Positions 35,370 through 44,684 are shown, numbered from the stretch's first letter. The stretch: DNA of 64,000 nucleotides from Sulfurimicrobium sp964384915 (GCA_964384915.1 CAYLMA010000001.1:62001-126000), one strand, 5' to 3'. Made by a program: numbers and translations. The notes: generated from the letters alone by a model not told the origin.

Positions 35370-36230
35370 ATGACCCAGCGCTCAACACCGCTCAGCACTC
35401 ACGACCACAGCCGCGACAGCGCCGGCCTGACCTACGTTTACCCTGTCATTTCGCGCCGGGCCGGAGGCGTATCCATAGGCATCAACCTGAACACCAACAA
35501 CGCCTGCAACTGGCGCTGTATTTATTGCCAAGTGCCGGATTTGCAGCGCGGCAATGCCCCGCCGGTTGACTTGGCATTGCTGGAAAAGGAATTACGTATT
35601 TTTTTGCATGAGCTGCTGCACGGCAGCTTCATGGCCGAGCACGTCGCGCCGGAAACAAGACGCCTGAACGACATTGCGCTTTCCGGCAATGGCGAGCCCA
35701 CCAGCGCCGCTGAATTCGAGCAGGTTATCGAGCTGATCGGGCGCATTCTGGATGAACTCGGACTAACCGGACACATCAAATTGGTTTTGATCACGAATGG
35801 CAGCCTGATGCACCGGCCGAACGTGCGCAGGGGACTCAAAAAAATGGCTCGCCTGAACGGGGAAGTGTGGTTCAAACTGGATAGCGCCACAGCAGAAGGC
35901 CGGCTGAGAATCAACCACAGCCGCCAAAAACCAGAAACCGTCATAAACAACCTGCGCACAACGGCCAGCCTCTGCCCAACCTGGATTCAGACCGCAGTTT
36001 TCGCCCTAGATGGGCAAGCGCCACTGGCAAGCGAACGCGAAGCCTATCTAGCCTTCCTGACACACTGCCTGGATCGCGGCATCCCCTTGCGGGGCGTACT
36101 GCTGTACGGCTTGGCACGCCCATCCATGCAGCCGGAAGCGCCGCGCCTGACACCCCTGACCCAAGCCTGGATTGACGCTTTTAGCGCAGACATCCGGGCG
36201 CGGGGCTTAGAGGCGAAAAGCAGCGCTTAA
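35370..36230 (+). CDS. Radical SAM protein
   Basis: A 286-residue protein with the CxxxCxxC cluster motif CNWRCIYC at about 46-53 and the family start STHDHSRDSAGLTYVYPV; downstream GNGEPTSAAEFEQV is the SAM-binding GGE-like part. The substrate is unknown; such proteins resemble the MoaA/NifB-like and YgiQ-adjacent groups. The ATG at 35370 matches the family start, whereas an in-frame ATG at 35313 adds 19 residues without family resemblance and neither has a strong ribosome-binding site. Confidence 0.82.
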   Translation: MTQRSTPLSTHDHSRDSAGLTYVYPVISRRAGGVSIGINLNTNNACNWRCIYCQVPDLQRGNAPPVDLALLEKELRIFLHELLHGSFMAEHVAPETRRLNDIALSGNGEPTSAAEFEQVIELIGRILDELGLTGHIKLVLITNGSLMHRPNVRRGLKKMARLNGEVWFKLDSATAEGRLRINHSRQKPETVINNLRTTASLCPTWIQTAVFALDGQAPLASEREAYLAFLTHCLDRGIPLRGVLLYGLARPSMQPEAPRLTPLTQAWIDAFSADIRARGLEAKSSA

Positions 36231-36532
36231 TGCACATCCCCACTCTTGTGGGTAGAGCGCACAGCCTTCTTCATGCTCTTGTAAAGGTCAGCATGAGATT
36301 GCTTCATATACTCTACGATCTCGAAGTCTTCGCGCCGCACTTTGGTGAGATCAACATGTTCCATATGCACCAGGCGCAATAATTCGCGCACCGGCTTAGG
36401 CATATCCCGCCCGCTCTCATAGCGCGACCCGCCGCTTTGTGTCACACCAATTTTAGTCCAGAATTCCTGCTGATTCATGCCCAGTTTGCGCCGGATTTCG
36501 CGGGGATTGGCAATCTTGTCAAAAAGTTTCAT
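36227..36532 (-). CDS. Small HTH (XRE-like) DNA-binding protein
   Basis: A 101-residue protein with an XRE-type HTH (IRRKLGMNQQEFWTKIGVTQ, SRYESGRDMPKPVRELLRLV) and a basic tail. Its TAA overlaps the radical SAM stop tail-to-tail. Genes like this are widespread single-domain regulators. Targets are unknown. Confidence 0.75.
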   Translation of the reverse strand: MKLFDKIANPREIRRKLGMNQQEFWTKIGVTQSGGSRYESGRDMPKPVRELLRLVHMEHVDLTKVRREDFEIVEYMKQSHADLYKSMKKAVRSTHKSGDVH

Positions 36533-36757
36533 GGCTCCACACCTATATTAAGCAAATGATTTAAAATAAATTCTTCTAACAACAACGAAAATGACAGAAA
36601 GATATTACCATAAAATAATGGTTTCCCCTATAGACATAATAATATTTTTCGTGGCAGTAGTTTTTTCCTTGGCTCTTTCCCCGCCCTGGAAAAACACCAA
36701 CCCTCTCGTGTTATGTAAGCAATTAAGCTAAAATTCTCAATTTTTGCAGAGTTAGCG
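36533..36757. other. AT-rich upstream region of lysC
   Basis: A 225-base gap with no supported gene between the HTH gene and lysC. It is clearly richer in A-T than its surroundings. TAAAAT at 36729-36734 could serve as a -10 box for lysC, but no good -35 is present. No lysine riboswitch motif was recognised. Confidence 0.4.
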
Positions 36758-37999
36758 ATGGCATTAATAGTCCAAAAATATGGCGGCACTTCTGTCGGCG
36801 ATCCTGAACGGATCAAAAATGTTGCTCGCCGCATCGCCCGATTCCGCGACCAAGGACATCAGGTCGTAGTCGCAGTATCCGCCATGAGCGGCGAAACCAA
36901 CCGCCTCATTGCCCTTGCCAAGTCAGTTCAGGCTCACCCTGACCCGCGCGAACTGGACGTCATGGTTTCGACTGGAGAGCAAGTCACCATCGCCCTTCTC
37001 GCCATGGCCCTCAAGGAACTCGGCCTCAAGGCCAAAAGCTATACCGGCGCGCAAGTCCGCATCGTGACCGATAACGCCCACACCAAAGCGCGCATTCTTT
37101 CTATCGACGAGAACAGCATCCGAGCCGACCTGAACGATGGGCAAGTCGTCGTCGTCGCCGGATTCCAGGGCGTGGACGAGAACGGCAACATCACCACGCT
37201 GGGCCGCGGCGGGTCGGACACTACCGGTGTTGCGCTGGCTGCCGCGCTCAAGGCGGACGAATGCCAGATATATACCGATGTGGACGGCGTTTACACCACC
37301 GACCCGCGCATCGTGCCGGAGGCGCGTCGCCTGGAAACCATTACTTTTGAAGAAATGCTCGAACTGGCCAGCCTGGGCTCCAAGGTATTGCAGATCCGCT
37401 CGGTTGAATTCGCGGGGAAATACAAAGTAAAACTGCGTGTCCTGTCCAGCTTCGACGAAGGCGGTGAGGGCACGCTGATCACATTTGAGGATGACGAGAA
37501 CATGGAAAAAGCAATTATTTCGGGCATCGCATTCAACCGCGACGAAGCCAAAATTACTGTGCTGGGCGCGCCAGACAAGCCTGGCATCGCCTACCAGATT
37601 CTGGGCCCGGTGGCCGAAGCCAATATTGACGTGGACATGATCATCCAGAACGTCGGCGCAGATGGCAGCACCGACTTTACCTTTACCGTACACCGCAATG
37701 AATACGCCAAGGCCATCAGCATTCTGAAGAACGTTCAGGCCCACATCGGCGCCCGCGAAATCAGCGGCGACGACAAAATCGCCAAGGTCTCGGTGGTAGG
37801 CGTCGGCATGCGCTCGCACGTTGGCATTGCCAGCACCATGTTCCGCACCTTGGCCGAGGAAGGCATTAATATCCAGATGATCTCCACTTCCGAAATCAAG
37901 ATTTCGGTGGTCATTGACGAGAAATACCTGGAATTGGCGGTGCGTGTCCTCCACAAGGCATTCAACCTTGAGCAGAGCGGATCTCCACTCCTGATGTAA
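36758..37999 (+). CDS. lysC: Aspartate kinase
   Basis: A 413-residue enzyme, first step of lysine, threonine and methionine synthesis. The kinase domain starts LIVQKYGGTSVGD and contains GRGGSDTTGVALAAAL; two ACT regulatory domains follow (about 265-400, ITVLGAPDKPGIAYQILGPV and VSVVGVGMRSHVG). Followed by a terminator, so a single-gene unit. Provides aspartyl-phosphate for the DapB pathway further right. Confidence 0.97.
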   Translation: MALIVQKYGGTSVGDPERIKNVARRIARFRDQGHQVVVAVSAMSGETNRLIALAKSVQAHPDPRELDVMVSTGEQVTIALLAMALKELGLKAKSYTGAQVRIVTDNAHTKARILSIDENSIRADLNDGQVVVVAGFQGVDENGNITTLGRGGSDTTGVALAAALKADECQIYTDVDGVYTTDPRIVPEARRLETITFEEMLELASLGSKVLQIRSVEFAGKYKVKLRVLSSFDEGGEGTLITFEDDENMEKAIISGIAFNRDEAKITVLGAPDKPGIAYQILGPVAEANIDVDMIIQNVGADGSTDFTFTVHRNEYAKAISILKNVQAHIGAREISGDDKIAKVSVVGVGMRSHVGIASTMFRTLAEEGINIQMISTSEIKISVVIDEKYLELAVRVLHKAFNLEQSGSPLLM

Positions 38000-38013
38000 G
38001 GCCGGCCCATACT

Positions 38014-38043
38014 TGAAGAGGGGCTTCGCGCCCCTTCTTTTTT
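38014..38043 (+). terminator. Terminator after lysC
   Basis: A GGGGC/GCCCC stem with A-G/C-T extensions (about 38014-38037) is followed by a run of T at 38038-38043. It separates lysC from accA. Confidence 0.8.
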
Positions 38044-38093
38044 GCGCCCCACATCTGTATTATGAAATTCGTTAACCGGACATCACCCTGCCC

Positions 38094-39059
38094 ATGAAAA
38101 CCATTTTTCTCGATTTTGAACAGCCAATTGCCGAGCTAGAATCAAAGATCGAAGAACTGCAAAATGTTCACGACGATTCCGAGTTGGATATTTCAGAAGA
38201 CATTGCCCGCCTGAACAAGAAAAGCCAGACCCTCACCAAGGATATCTACAGCAAACTTGGGGCCTGGCAAATTTCCCAGGTGGCGCGCCACGCACAGCGT
38301 CCCTACACGCTAGACTACCTCCAGAATATTTTTACCGACTTTGAAGAATTGCATGGCGACCGTGCCTACGCCGACGACCCAGCGATCATTGGAGGATTGG
38401 CGCGTTTCGATGGCCAATCAGTCATGGTGATTGGCCATCAGAAAGGTCGCGACACCAAGGACAAAATCTACCGCAATTTCGGCATGCCCCGCCCCGAAGG
38501 CTACCGCAAGGCACTGCGCCTGATGCGCATGGCGGAAAAATTCGGCATCCCGGTAATGACTTTCATCGACACCCCCGGCGCCTACCCCGGCATTGGCGCT
38601 GAAGAACGCGGACAATCCGAAGCCATCGCGCGCAACCTCTACGTCATGTCCGAACTACGCACGCCGATCATCTGCACCATCATTGGCGAAGGCGGCTCCG
38701 GCGGCGCCCTGGCGATCGGCGTTGGCGACGTTACCCTGATGTTGCAATATTCAAGCTACTCCGTCATTTCCCCTGAAGGCTGCGCATCGATCCTGTGGAA
38801 AAGTGCGGACAAGGCCCCATTGGCCGCTGAAACGCTGGGCATCACCGCCAACCGTCTCAAGTCCCTGGGCTTGATTGACAAGATTGTCAGCGAACCCATC
38901 GGCGGCGCGCACCGCGACCCGGATACCATGATGCAAACCCTCAAAAAAGCGCTGCAGGACAGCATGAATCTGATCCAGAAAAACCCATCCCTGGACGAAT
39001 TGCTGAAAGCCCGCTACCAGCGACTGATGAGCTATGGCAAGTTCAAAGAAACTGCCTGA
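38094..39059 (+). CDS. accA: Acetyl-CoA carboxylase carboxyltransferase subunit alpha
   Basis: A 321-residue subunit making malonyl-CoA for fatty acids. The alpha-subunit signature includes FLDFEQPIAELESKI, LHGDRAYADDPAI, DTPGAYPGIGAEERGQSEAI and GEGGSGGALAIG. Length matches E. coli AccA (319). It overlaps tilS by 26 bases. Confidence 0.97.
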   Translation: MKTIFLDFEQPIAELESKIEELQNVHDDSELDISEDIARLNKKSQTLTKDIYSKLGAWQISQVARHAQRPYTLDYLQNIFTDFEELHGDRAYADDPAIIGGLARFDGQSVMVIGHQKGRDTKDKIYRNFGMPRPEGYRKALRLMRMAEKFGIPVMTFIDTPGAYPGIGAEERGQSEAIARNLYVMSELRTPIICTIIGEGGSGGALAIGVGDVTLMLQYSSYSVISPEGCASILWKSADKAPLAAETLGITANRLKSLGLIDKIVSEPIGGAHRDPDTMMQTLKKALQDSMNLIQKNPSLDELLKARYQRLMSYGKFKETA

Positions 39060-40377
39060 AAACCTCGTCACTCAAGTTGCACTAGTATTAAGCCAGCGGG
39101 TACACCCCGGACAACACCTTGCACTAGGCCTTTCCGGCGGCCTCGACTCTGCCGTTCTGATTGACCTGCTGGCACAGCTTCGGCCAACCCTCCAGTTCCG
39201 TCTTTCCGCCATCCACGTCAACCACCAGCTCAGCCCCCGTGCCGGAGAATGGGCCAACTTTTGTTCCACGCTTTGCCGGTCTTTTGCAGTTCCGCTGGAG
39301 ATCGCTGTCGTACAAGTTCCCTTCCAGCCTGGAGACAGCCTTGAAGCGGCCGCCCGTACCGTGCGCCACGAAGCATTGGCACGCCACGCTGCGGATTACA
39401 TCGTGCTGGCCCACCATCTCGACGACCAGGCGGAAACCCTGCTACTGCAACTCCTGCGCGGTTGCGGCGTGGAGGGCGCCAGCGCCATGGCCGAACATAA
39501 CGACCGGCTGCTGCGTCCACTCCTAAAAACATCTCGCAACCAGCTTGAGCAATACGCCCGCCAGCGCGGTTTGAACTGGGTGGAGGACGAGAGCAACCTG
39601 GATACCCGCTTTGATCGTAATTTTCTGCGCCACCGCGTGTTGCCCGTGCTGGCGGAACGCTTCCCCGCCTATCGCGAAACCCTCCTGCGGTCCAGCCGCA
39701 ATTTCTCCGAAAGCGCACAGTTACAGGAAGAACTGGCCCGCCACGATGCAACCAGTGCAATACATGATAAAAATCTGTCTGTTCAGGCGCTAGCACGCCT
39801 TTCAGTGCCGCGCGCCAAAAACCTGCTGCGCCACTTCCTGAAACTGCACGGCATCGCCGCGCCCAGCGCGACGCGCCTGGAAGACATGCTGCATCAATTA
39901 CTGAGCGCAAAACAAGATGCGCAGATCAAAATCCCGCTCGCGCCATTCGAACTCCGCCGCTTTCTCGGCCAGGCCTGGGTGATTCCGGCCTTAAGCTTGC
40001 CGGACCGCAGCCTGAGGTGGACTTGGCAGGGTGAGAAAGAGATCACGCTAAATGAACTGGGCGGCACCTTGATCCTCTGGCCGGTTCATGGCCAAGGCAT
40101 TAGCCGCGCACGACTGGAACAGGCGCCGATCACCCTGCGCCTGCGGCATGGCGGCGAGCGCATGCAGCCCGATTGCTTGCGGCCTCGGCGCAGCCTGAAG
40201 AACCTCTTTCAGGAAGCCGGAGTCCCGCCCTGGATGCGCCAGACACTGCCCTTGCTTTACAGTGGGGAACACCTTGCTGCCGGACTGGGAATAGGCATAG
40301 ACTGCGCTTATCAGGCACGCCCTGACGAGCCGGGCATCATGCTTGAATGGAAGTCGACTGGCAGCCTTGATTATTGA
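39034..40377 (+). CDS. tilS: tRNA(Ile)-lysidine synthetase
   Basis: A 447-residue enzyme that modifies the CAU-anticodon tRNA-Ile with lysine. The PP-loop SGGLDSAV is near residue 33; VNHQLSPRA and LAHHLDDQAETLLL follow, with a C-terminal TilS domain (LKNLFQEAGVPPWMRQ). The ATG at 39034 lies inside accA. Length fits the family. Confidence 0.95.
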   Translation: MASSKKLPENLVTQVALVLSQRVHPGQHLALGLSGGLDSAVLIDLLAQLRPTLQFRLSAIHVNHQLSPRAGEWANFCSTLCRSFAVPLEIAVVQVPFQPGDSLEAAARTVRHEALARHAADYIVLAHHLDDQAETLLLQLLRGCGVEGASAMAEHNDRLLRPLLKTSRNQLEQYARQRGLNWVEDESNLDTRFDRNFLRHRVLPVLAERFPAYRETLLRSSRNFSESAQLQEELARHDATSAIHDKNLSVQALARLSVPRAKNLLRHFLKLHGIAAPSATRLEDMLHQLLSAKQDAQIKIPLAPFELRRFLGQAWVIPALSLPDRSLRWTWQGEKEITLNELGGTLILWPVHGQGISRARLEQAPITLRLRHGGERMQPDCLRPRRSLKNLFQEAGVPPWMRQTLPLLYSGEHLAAGLGIGIDCAYQARPDEPGIMLEWKSTGSLDY

Positions 40378-40386
40378 TTCCGGGAT

Positions 40387-40485
40387 TCAAGCTGCATACA
40401 TTACGCGAGCATCTTGGAAGAACTTTTTCACCCGCTCTGGTGATGCCTCCAACGACTGCATGTGCTCGGCTGCTGCGGCTTTCAA
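40387..40485 (-). CDS. Candidate 32-residue small protein between tilS and pstS
   Basis: On the minus strand a TTG at 40485 follows AGAGGAG with a 7-base spacer and opens a 32-residue frame rich in Ala, Glu and Lys with a helix-like middle (SLEASPERVKKFFQDARV). The spacing is ideal and the residue pattern is protein-like. No family was recognised, and it could be the remnant of a longer gene. Confidence 0.3.
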   Translation of the reverse strand: MKAAAAEHMQSLEASPERVKKFFQDARVMYAA

Positions 40486-40602
40486 CTTTATGCTCCTCTA
40501 CCCAAGCCTTGGCCGGCTTGCCGGTTCAGGCGAAAAATGGCTAATGGATTATTTGGGTTTATCATTGATTGCTTTGCCTTGGCTGCGCGGGCACACTGCC
40601 GA

Positions 40603-40621
40603 TTTTCATAATTCTGTAACA
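40603..40621 (+). promoter_or_regulatory. PhoB binding site (Pho box)
   Basis: The 19-base stretch TTTTCATAATTCTGTAACA matches the E. coli Pho box consensus at 15 of 19 positions, and 13 of its last 15. It lies 63 bases before pstS. A second TTCTGTAAC at 40652-40660 repeats part of it 40 bases on. PhoB-P would activate pstSCAB in phosphate limitation. Confidence 0.7.
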
Positions 40622-40683
40622 TTTCCGCCATAAACTGCCTGCACTTTCAAGTTCTGTAACGCCAAACCAATTAGGAGCAATAC

Positions 40684-41721
40684 ATGAAACTGCAATTCGG
40701 CCGTACCCTGATCGCTGCTGCGGTGCTCTCCATGAGTGCCCCCGCCTTCGCCTCAGACATCACTGGCGCCGGCGCAACCTTCCCCTATCCGATTTACGCA
40801 AAATGGGCAGAAGCCTACAAAGCCAAGACCGGCATCGGCATGAACTACCAGTCCATCGGCTCCGGCGGCGGCATCAAGCAGATCAAGGCCAAGACCGTTG
40901 ATTTCGGCGCATCCGACAAACCCCTGAAGCCGGAAGAGCTGGAAAAGGATGGCCTGACCCAGTTCCCGACCGTGATGGGTGGCGTGGTGCCGATCATCAA
41001 CGTTGATGGCATCAAGGAAGGCCAGATCAAGCTGACCGGCGCCGTTCTGGCCGATATCTTCATGGGCAAGGTCAAGAAGTGGAATGATCCCGCCATCGCC
41101 AACCTGAACAAGGGTGTAGCCCTGCCTGCCAGTGATATCACCGTGGTGCATCGTTCTGACGGTTCCGGCACCACCTTCCTGTTCACCAACTACCTGACCA
41201 AGGTCAGCCCCGAGTGGAAAGACAAGGTCGGCAGCGACGCTTCCGTGGCATGGCCCGTGGGCACTGGCGGCAAAGGCAATGAAGGCGTAGCCAACTTTGT
41301 CAAGCAGATCAAGGGCTCGATTGGCTACGTTGAATTCGCCTATGCCAAGCAAAACAAGATGAATTACACCCAGCTGCAGAACAAGGATGGCGTGTTCGTC
41401 GCTCCGAACGAAGATAACTTCAAGGCCGCAGCCGCCAACGCCGAATGGGATAAAGCCCCCGGCTTTTACGAAATCCTGACCGACGAACCCGGCAAGGCCA
41501 GCTGGCCCATCACCGGCGCCACTTTCATTCTGATGCACAAGTCACAGGCCAATTCGGCACAAGCTGCACAGGTGCTGAAGTTCTTTGAATGGGCCTATGC
41601 CAACGGCGACGCCATGGCGCTGGACCTGGATTACATCCCAATGCCTGACTCGGTGGTCAAACTGGTCCAGAATTCCTGGAAAGCCAACATCAAGGGCAAT
41701 GACGGCAAAGCCGTTTACTAA
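40684..41721 (+). CDS. pstS: Phosphate-binding protein PstS
   Basis: A 345-residue periplasmic phosphate receptor. A signal peptide (LIAAAVLSMSAPAFA) is followed by GAGATFPYPIYAKW, the family start, and loops SGSGT-like HRSDGSGTTFLF that bind phosphate. AGGAG lies 6 bases before the ATG. First gene of pstSCAB. Confidence 0.97.
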   Translation: MKLQFGRTLIAAAVLSMSAPAFASDITGAGATFPYPIYAKWAEAYKAKTGIGMNYQSIGSGGGIKQIKAKTVDFGASDKPLKPEELEKDGLTQFPTVMGGVVPIINVDGIKEGQIKLTGAVLADIFMGKVKKWNDPAIANLNKGVALPASDITVVHRSDGSGTTFLFTNYLTKVSPEWKDKVGSDASVAWPVGTGGKGNEGVANFVKQIKGSIGYVEFAYAKQNKMNYTQLQNKDGVFVAPNEDNFKAAAANAEWDKAPGFYEILTDEPGKASWPITGATFILMHKSQANSAQAAQVLKFFEWAYANGDAMALDLDYIPMPDSVVKLVQNSWKANIKGNDGKAVY

Positions 41722-41787
41722 AACGGGGGCAATGAGAACCAGGCCGGACACAATGCATCGCATCCGGCCTGCCTCATGTTCATGACC

Positions 41788-41836
41788 CTGAAGCATTTCC
41801 AGCGCTCAGCCGGCATCTGCGTTGGAAATGCTTCAG
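41788..41836 (+). promoter_or_regulatory. Stem-loop between pstS and pstC
   Basis: A 14-bp perfect inverted repeat (41788-41801 and 41823-41836) with a 21-base loop lies in the pstS-pstC gap. It lacks a T-run, so it may stabilise pstS mRNA or dampen downstream expression, as is common for highly made binding proteins. Confidence 0.65.
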
Positions 41837-41954
41837 AGCCATGCTTATGAGCACAACAAATTACCAGGCAACGGCTAGCACCACAGCTCAAACTGGTTAT
41901 AATTATCAGCTTGCTGCCCAACCAGTTCATTCTTCAGTTCAGCGAAGCCAAATA

Positions 41955-42917
41955 ATGTCAAAACCAATCTCTTCGGCCCCCCTAAACAGGCATTATCTGT
42001 TTGACCAGATTTTCCGCTACACGACATTGCTGTTCGCTTTTCTCGTTTTCGCACTGCTCGCGGGCATCATCGCCTCCCTCATCATCGGCAGCATACCCGC
42101 GATCAAGGCATTCGGCCCTGCCTTTGTGTTCAGCGCGGAATGGAACCCTGTCACGGAAAAGTTCGGCGCCCTGGTTCCCATCGTCGGCACGCTGGTCACT
42201 TCCATTATCGCACTGGCGATCGGCATTCCAGTAAGCTTCGGTATTGCGCTGTTTCTCACTGAAATGTCCCCGCCTTGGCTGCGCCGTCCGCTTGGCACCG
42301 CAATCGAACTGCTGGCAGGCATTCCCAGCATCATTTACGGCATGTGGGGCCTGTTTGTATTTGCCCCGGTTTTCGCACAACACGTGCAACCCTGGCTCAA
42401 GGCGACATTCGGCGATTCGCAACTTGTCGGCTTCCTGTTTGAAGGCGCGCCGATGGGTATCGGCATCCTGACGGCCGGCATCATCCTGGCCATCATGGTC
42501 ATTCCCTTCATCGCAGCCGTGATGCGCGACGTGTTCGAGATTGTCCCGCCCTTGCTCAAGGAATCCGCCTACGGACTCGGCGCCACGACCTGGGAAGTGG
42601 CATGGAACGTCGTGCTTCCCTACACCAAAATCGGCGTGGTTGGCGGCATCATGCTCGGCCTTGGACGCGCCCTGGGTGAAACCATGGCGGTCACCTTCGT
42701 TATCGGCAACGCACACAAATTACATGCCTCGCTATTCATGCCGGGCAACAGTATTGCTTCTGCCTTGGCCAACGAGTTTACCGAAGCGGATGGAGAGTTA
42801 TACACATCGTCACTGATCGAACTCGGCCTGATCCTGTTCTGCATCACCTTCGTTGTGCTGGCCAGCTCAAAGATACTGCTCACCCAGCTCAAGAAACGCG
42901 AAGGCAAGGCCACCTAG
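41955..42917 (+). CDS. pstC: Phosphate ABC transporter permease PstC
   Basis: A 320-residue membrane permease with about six segments and the ABC-coupling EAA-like loop (ESAYGLGATTWEVAWNVVLP). A longer in-frame start at 41841 adds a polar stretch with no family resemblance; MSKPISSAPL at 41955 gives the size of E. coli PstC (319). Confidence 0.95.
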   Translation: MSKPISSAPLNRHYLFDQIFRYTTLLFAFLVFALLAGIIASLIIGSIPAIKAFGPAFVFSAEWNPVTEKFGALVPIVGTLVTSIIALAIGIPVSFGIALFLTEMSPPWLRRPLGTAIELLAGIPSIIYGMWGLFVFAPVFAQHVQPWLKATFGDSQLVGFLFEGAPMGIGILTAGIILAIMVIPFIAAVMRDVFEIVPPLLKESAYGLGATTWEVAWNVVLPYTKIGVVGGIMLGLGRALGETMAVTFVIGNAHKLHASLFMPGNSIASALANEFTEADGELYTSSLIELGLILFCITFVVLASSKILLTQLKKREGKAT

Positions 42918-42927
42918 AGGCAATCCC

Positions 42928-43773
42928 ATGCTTTCCATCTATACCCGTCGCCGCATTATCAATTACTTCAACCTGACCGCTTCCATGCTGGCCATGGCGT
43001 TTGGCCTGTTCTGGCTGACCTGGATTCTCTTCACCCTGCTGCAGAAAGGACTGGGCGGCATCAGCATCGCCCTGTTCACGCAGATGACTCCGCCGCCCGG
43101 CAGCGCAGGCGGATTGCTCAACGCCATCGCAGGCAGCGCGGTGATGGCCACGCTCGCCACCCTGATCGGCACGCCGGTCGGCATCATGGCCGGCACTTAT
43201 CTGGCTGAATTCGGCCAGCGCGGCTGGCTCGCCCCCACTACCCGCTTCATCAACGACATTCTGTTGTCCGCACCGTCCATCGTCATTGGTCTCTTCATCT
43301 ACACTGTTTACGTGGCCAAGGTCGGCCATTTTTCCGGCTGGGCGGGGATCCTGGCACTATCCCTGATTGTGATCCCGGTAGTGGTGCGTACCACCGAGGA
43401 CATGCTGCGTTTGGTGCCGGACAGCCTGCGCGAAGCGGCTGCCGCTTTGGGCGCCCCGCATTGGAAAGTGGTTACACTGGTCACCTGGCGCGCATCCAAG
43501 GCCGGGATGGTCACCGGCGTGCTGTTGGCCGTGGCGCGCATCAGCGGTGAAACCGCACCACTGCTTTTCACGGCACTCAACAACCAGTTCTGGAACGCCG
43601 ACATGAATAAGCCAATGGCCAATCTGCCGGTAGTCATTTTCCAGTTTGCCATGAGCCCCTATGATGACTGGCAAAAACTTGCCTGGGCGGGCGCGCTCCT
43701 GATCACCATCGGGGTGCTGGGCCTGAATATCATGGCTCGAGTCATGTTCCGCAAGAATTCGTCGTTTAACTAG
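42928..43773 (+). CDS. pstA: Phosphate ABC transporter permease PstA
   Basis: A 281-residue membrane permease, partner of PstC, with an EAA-like loop (REAAAALGAPHWKVVTLVTW) and six predicted segments. The ATG at 42928 has AGAGG 7 bases upstream; an in-frame TTG inside pstC was rejected. Confidence 0.95.
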   Translation: MLSIYTRRRIINYFNLTASMLAMAFGLFWLTWILFTLLQKGLGGISIALFTQMTPPPGSAGGLLNAIAGSAVMATLATLIGTPVGIMAGTYLAEFGQRGWLAPTTRFINDILLSAPSIVIGLFIYTVYVAKVGHFSGWAGILALSLIVIPVVVRTTEDMLRLVPDSLREAAAALGAPHWKVVTLVTWRASKAGMVTGVLLAVARISGETAPLLFTALNNQFWNADMNKPMANLPVVIFQFAMSPYDDWQKLAWAGALLITIGVLGLNIMARVMFRKNSSFN

Positions 43774-43781
43774 AATCCGAG

Positions 43782-44561
43782 ATGAGTATGCCCCACTCTC
43801 ACGCCACACCGCCCAAGATCACAGTACGTGACCTGAATTTCTACTATGGCAAATTCCATGCCCTGAAAAGCATTAACCTGGAAATTCCGGAAAAACAGGT
43901 GACCGCCTTCATTGGCCCTTCCGGCTGCGGCAAGTCAACGCTGCTACGCACCTTCAACCGCATGTACCAACTCTACCCCGGCCAGGAGGCCAAAGGCGAG
44001 ATTATGATGGACGGGGCGAACATTCTCGACAAAAAACAGGATCTCAACATTTTGCGCGCGAAAATGGGCATGGTGTTTCAGAAACCGACTCCGTTCCCGA
44101 TGTCGATCTTCGACAACGTAGCCTTCGGAGTCAAACTGTATGACAGCCTGAGCCGCCGCGAAATGGCTGAACGCGTTGAGTGGGCACTGCGTAAGGCTGC
44201 GCTATGGGATGAAGTAAAGGACAAATTAGGGCAAGGCGGCACCAGCCTGTCCGGCGGCCAGCAGCAGCGTCTGTGCATTGCCCGCAGCATCGCGGTCAAA
44301 CCGGAAGTGGTACTGCTCGACGAGCCGGCCTCTGCGCTCGATCCAATCTCCACCGCGCGCATCGAAGAACTGATCTTCGAGCTCAAGGAGGACTATACCA
44401 TCGCCATCGTCACTCACAACATGCAGCAGGCTGCGCGCGTATCCGACTATACCGCCTATATGTACCTGGGCGAACTGATCGAGTTTGGCGATACCGACAC
44501 CATTTTCACCACCCCAAAGCAGAAGGCCACTGAAGACTACATTACGGGCAAGTTTGGCTAA
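43782..44561 (+). CDS. pstB: Phosphate ABC transporter ATPase PstB
   Basis: A 259-residue ATPase. Walker A GPSGCGKST, signature LSGGQQQR, Walker B VVLLDEP, H-loop IVTHNMQQAARVSD. It drives phosphate import. Its 3' end overlaps a hairpin, and its last codons recur 100 bases later (see repeat). phoU does not follow directly. Confidence 0.97.
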   Translation: MSMPHSHATPPKITVRDLNFYYGKFHALKSINLEIPEKQVTAFIGPSGCGKSTLLRTFNRMYQLYPGQEAKGEIMMDGANILDKKQDLNILRAKMGMVFQKPTPFPMSIFDNVAFGVKLYDSLSRREMAERVEWALRKAALWDEVKDKLGQGGTSLSGGQQQRLCIARSIAVKPEVVLLDEPASALDPISTARIEELIFELKEDYTIAIVTHNMQQAARVSDYTAYMYLGELIEFGDTDTIFTTPKQKATEDYITGKFG

Positions 44562-44659
44562 GCTTGTCCGTAATGTAGCGGCGCAGGCTCACGTGAGCGC
44601 AGCGAACGTTAAGCCACGCAGTGGCGGCCGAAACCACTACATTACGGGCAAGTTTGGCT
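44536..44659 (+). repeat. 100-bp repeat unit at the pstB 3' end
   Basis: The 24 bases at 44536-44559, encoding the last residues of PstB, recur exactly at 44636-44659. Both copies are followed by a stop in the same reading sense (TAA, then TGA). The first copy also pairs with 44563-44578 (15 of 16 positions) to form a hairpin over the pstB stop. The inserted part holds the palindrome GCTCACGTGAGC at 44587-44598. This looks like a small dispersed element that inserted while preserving the gene end. Confidence 0.7.
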
Positions 44660-44684
44660 GACCTCTCCTTCTTTGCTGCCCATC

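Noticed and set aside
36533..36757. Possible lysine riboswitch before lysC
   Set aside because: The region is AT-rich and none of the conserved riboswitch helices could be recognised.
40343..40633. Plus-strand frame of 96 codons overlapping the tilS end
   Set aside because: It overlaps tilS, runs through the Pho box, lacks a ribosome-binding site and resembles no family.
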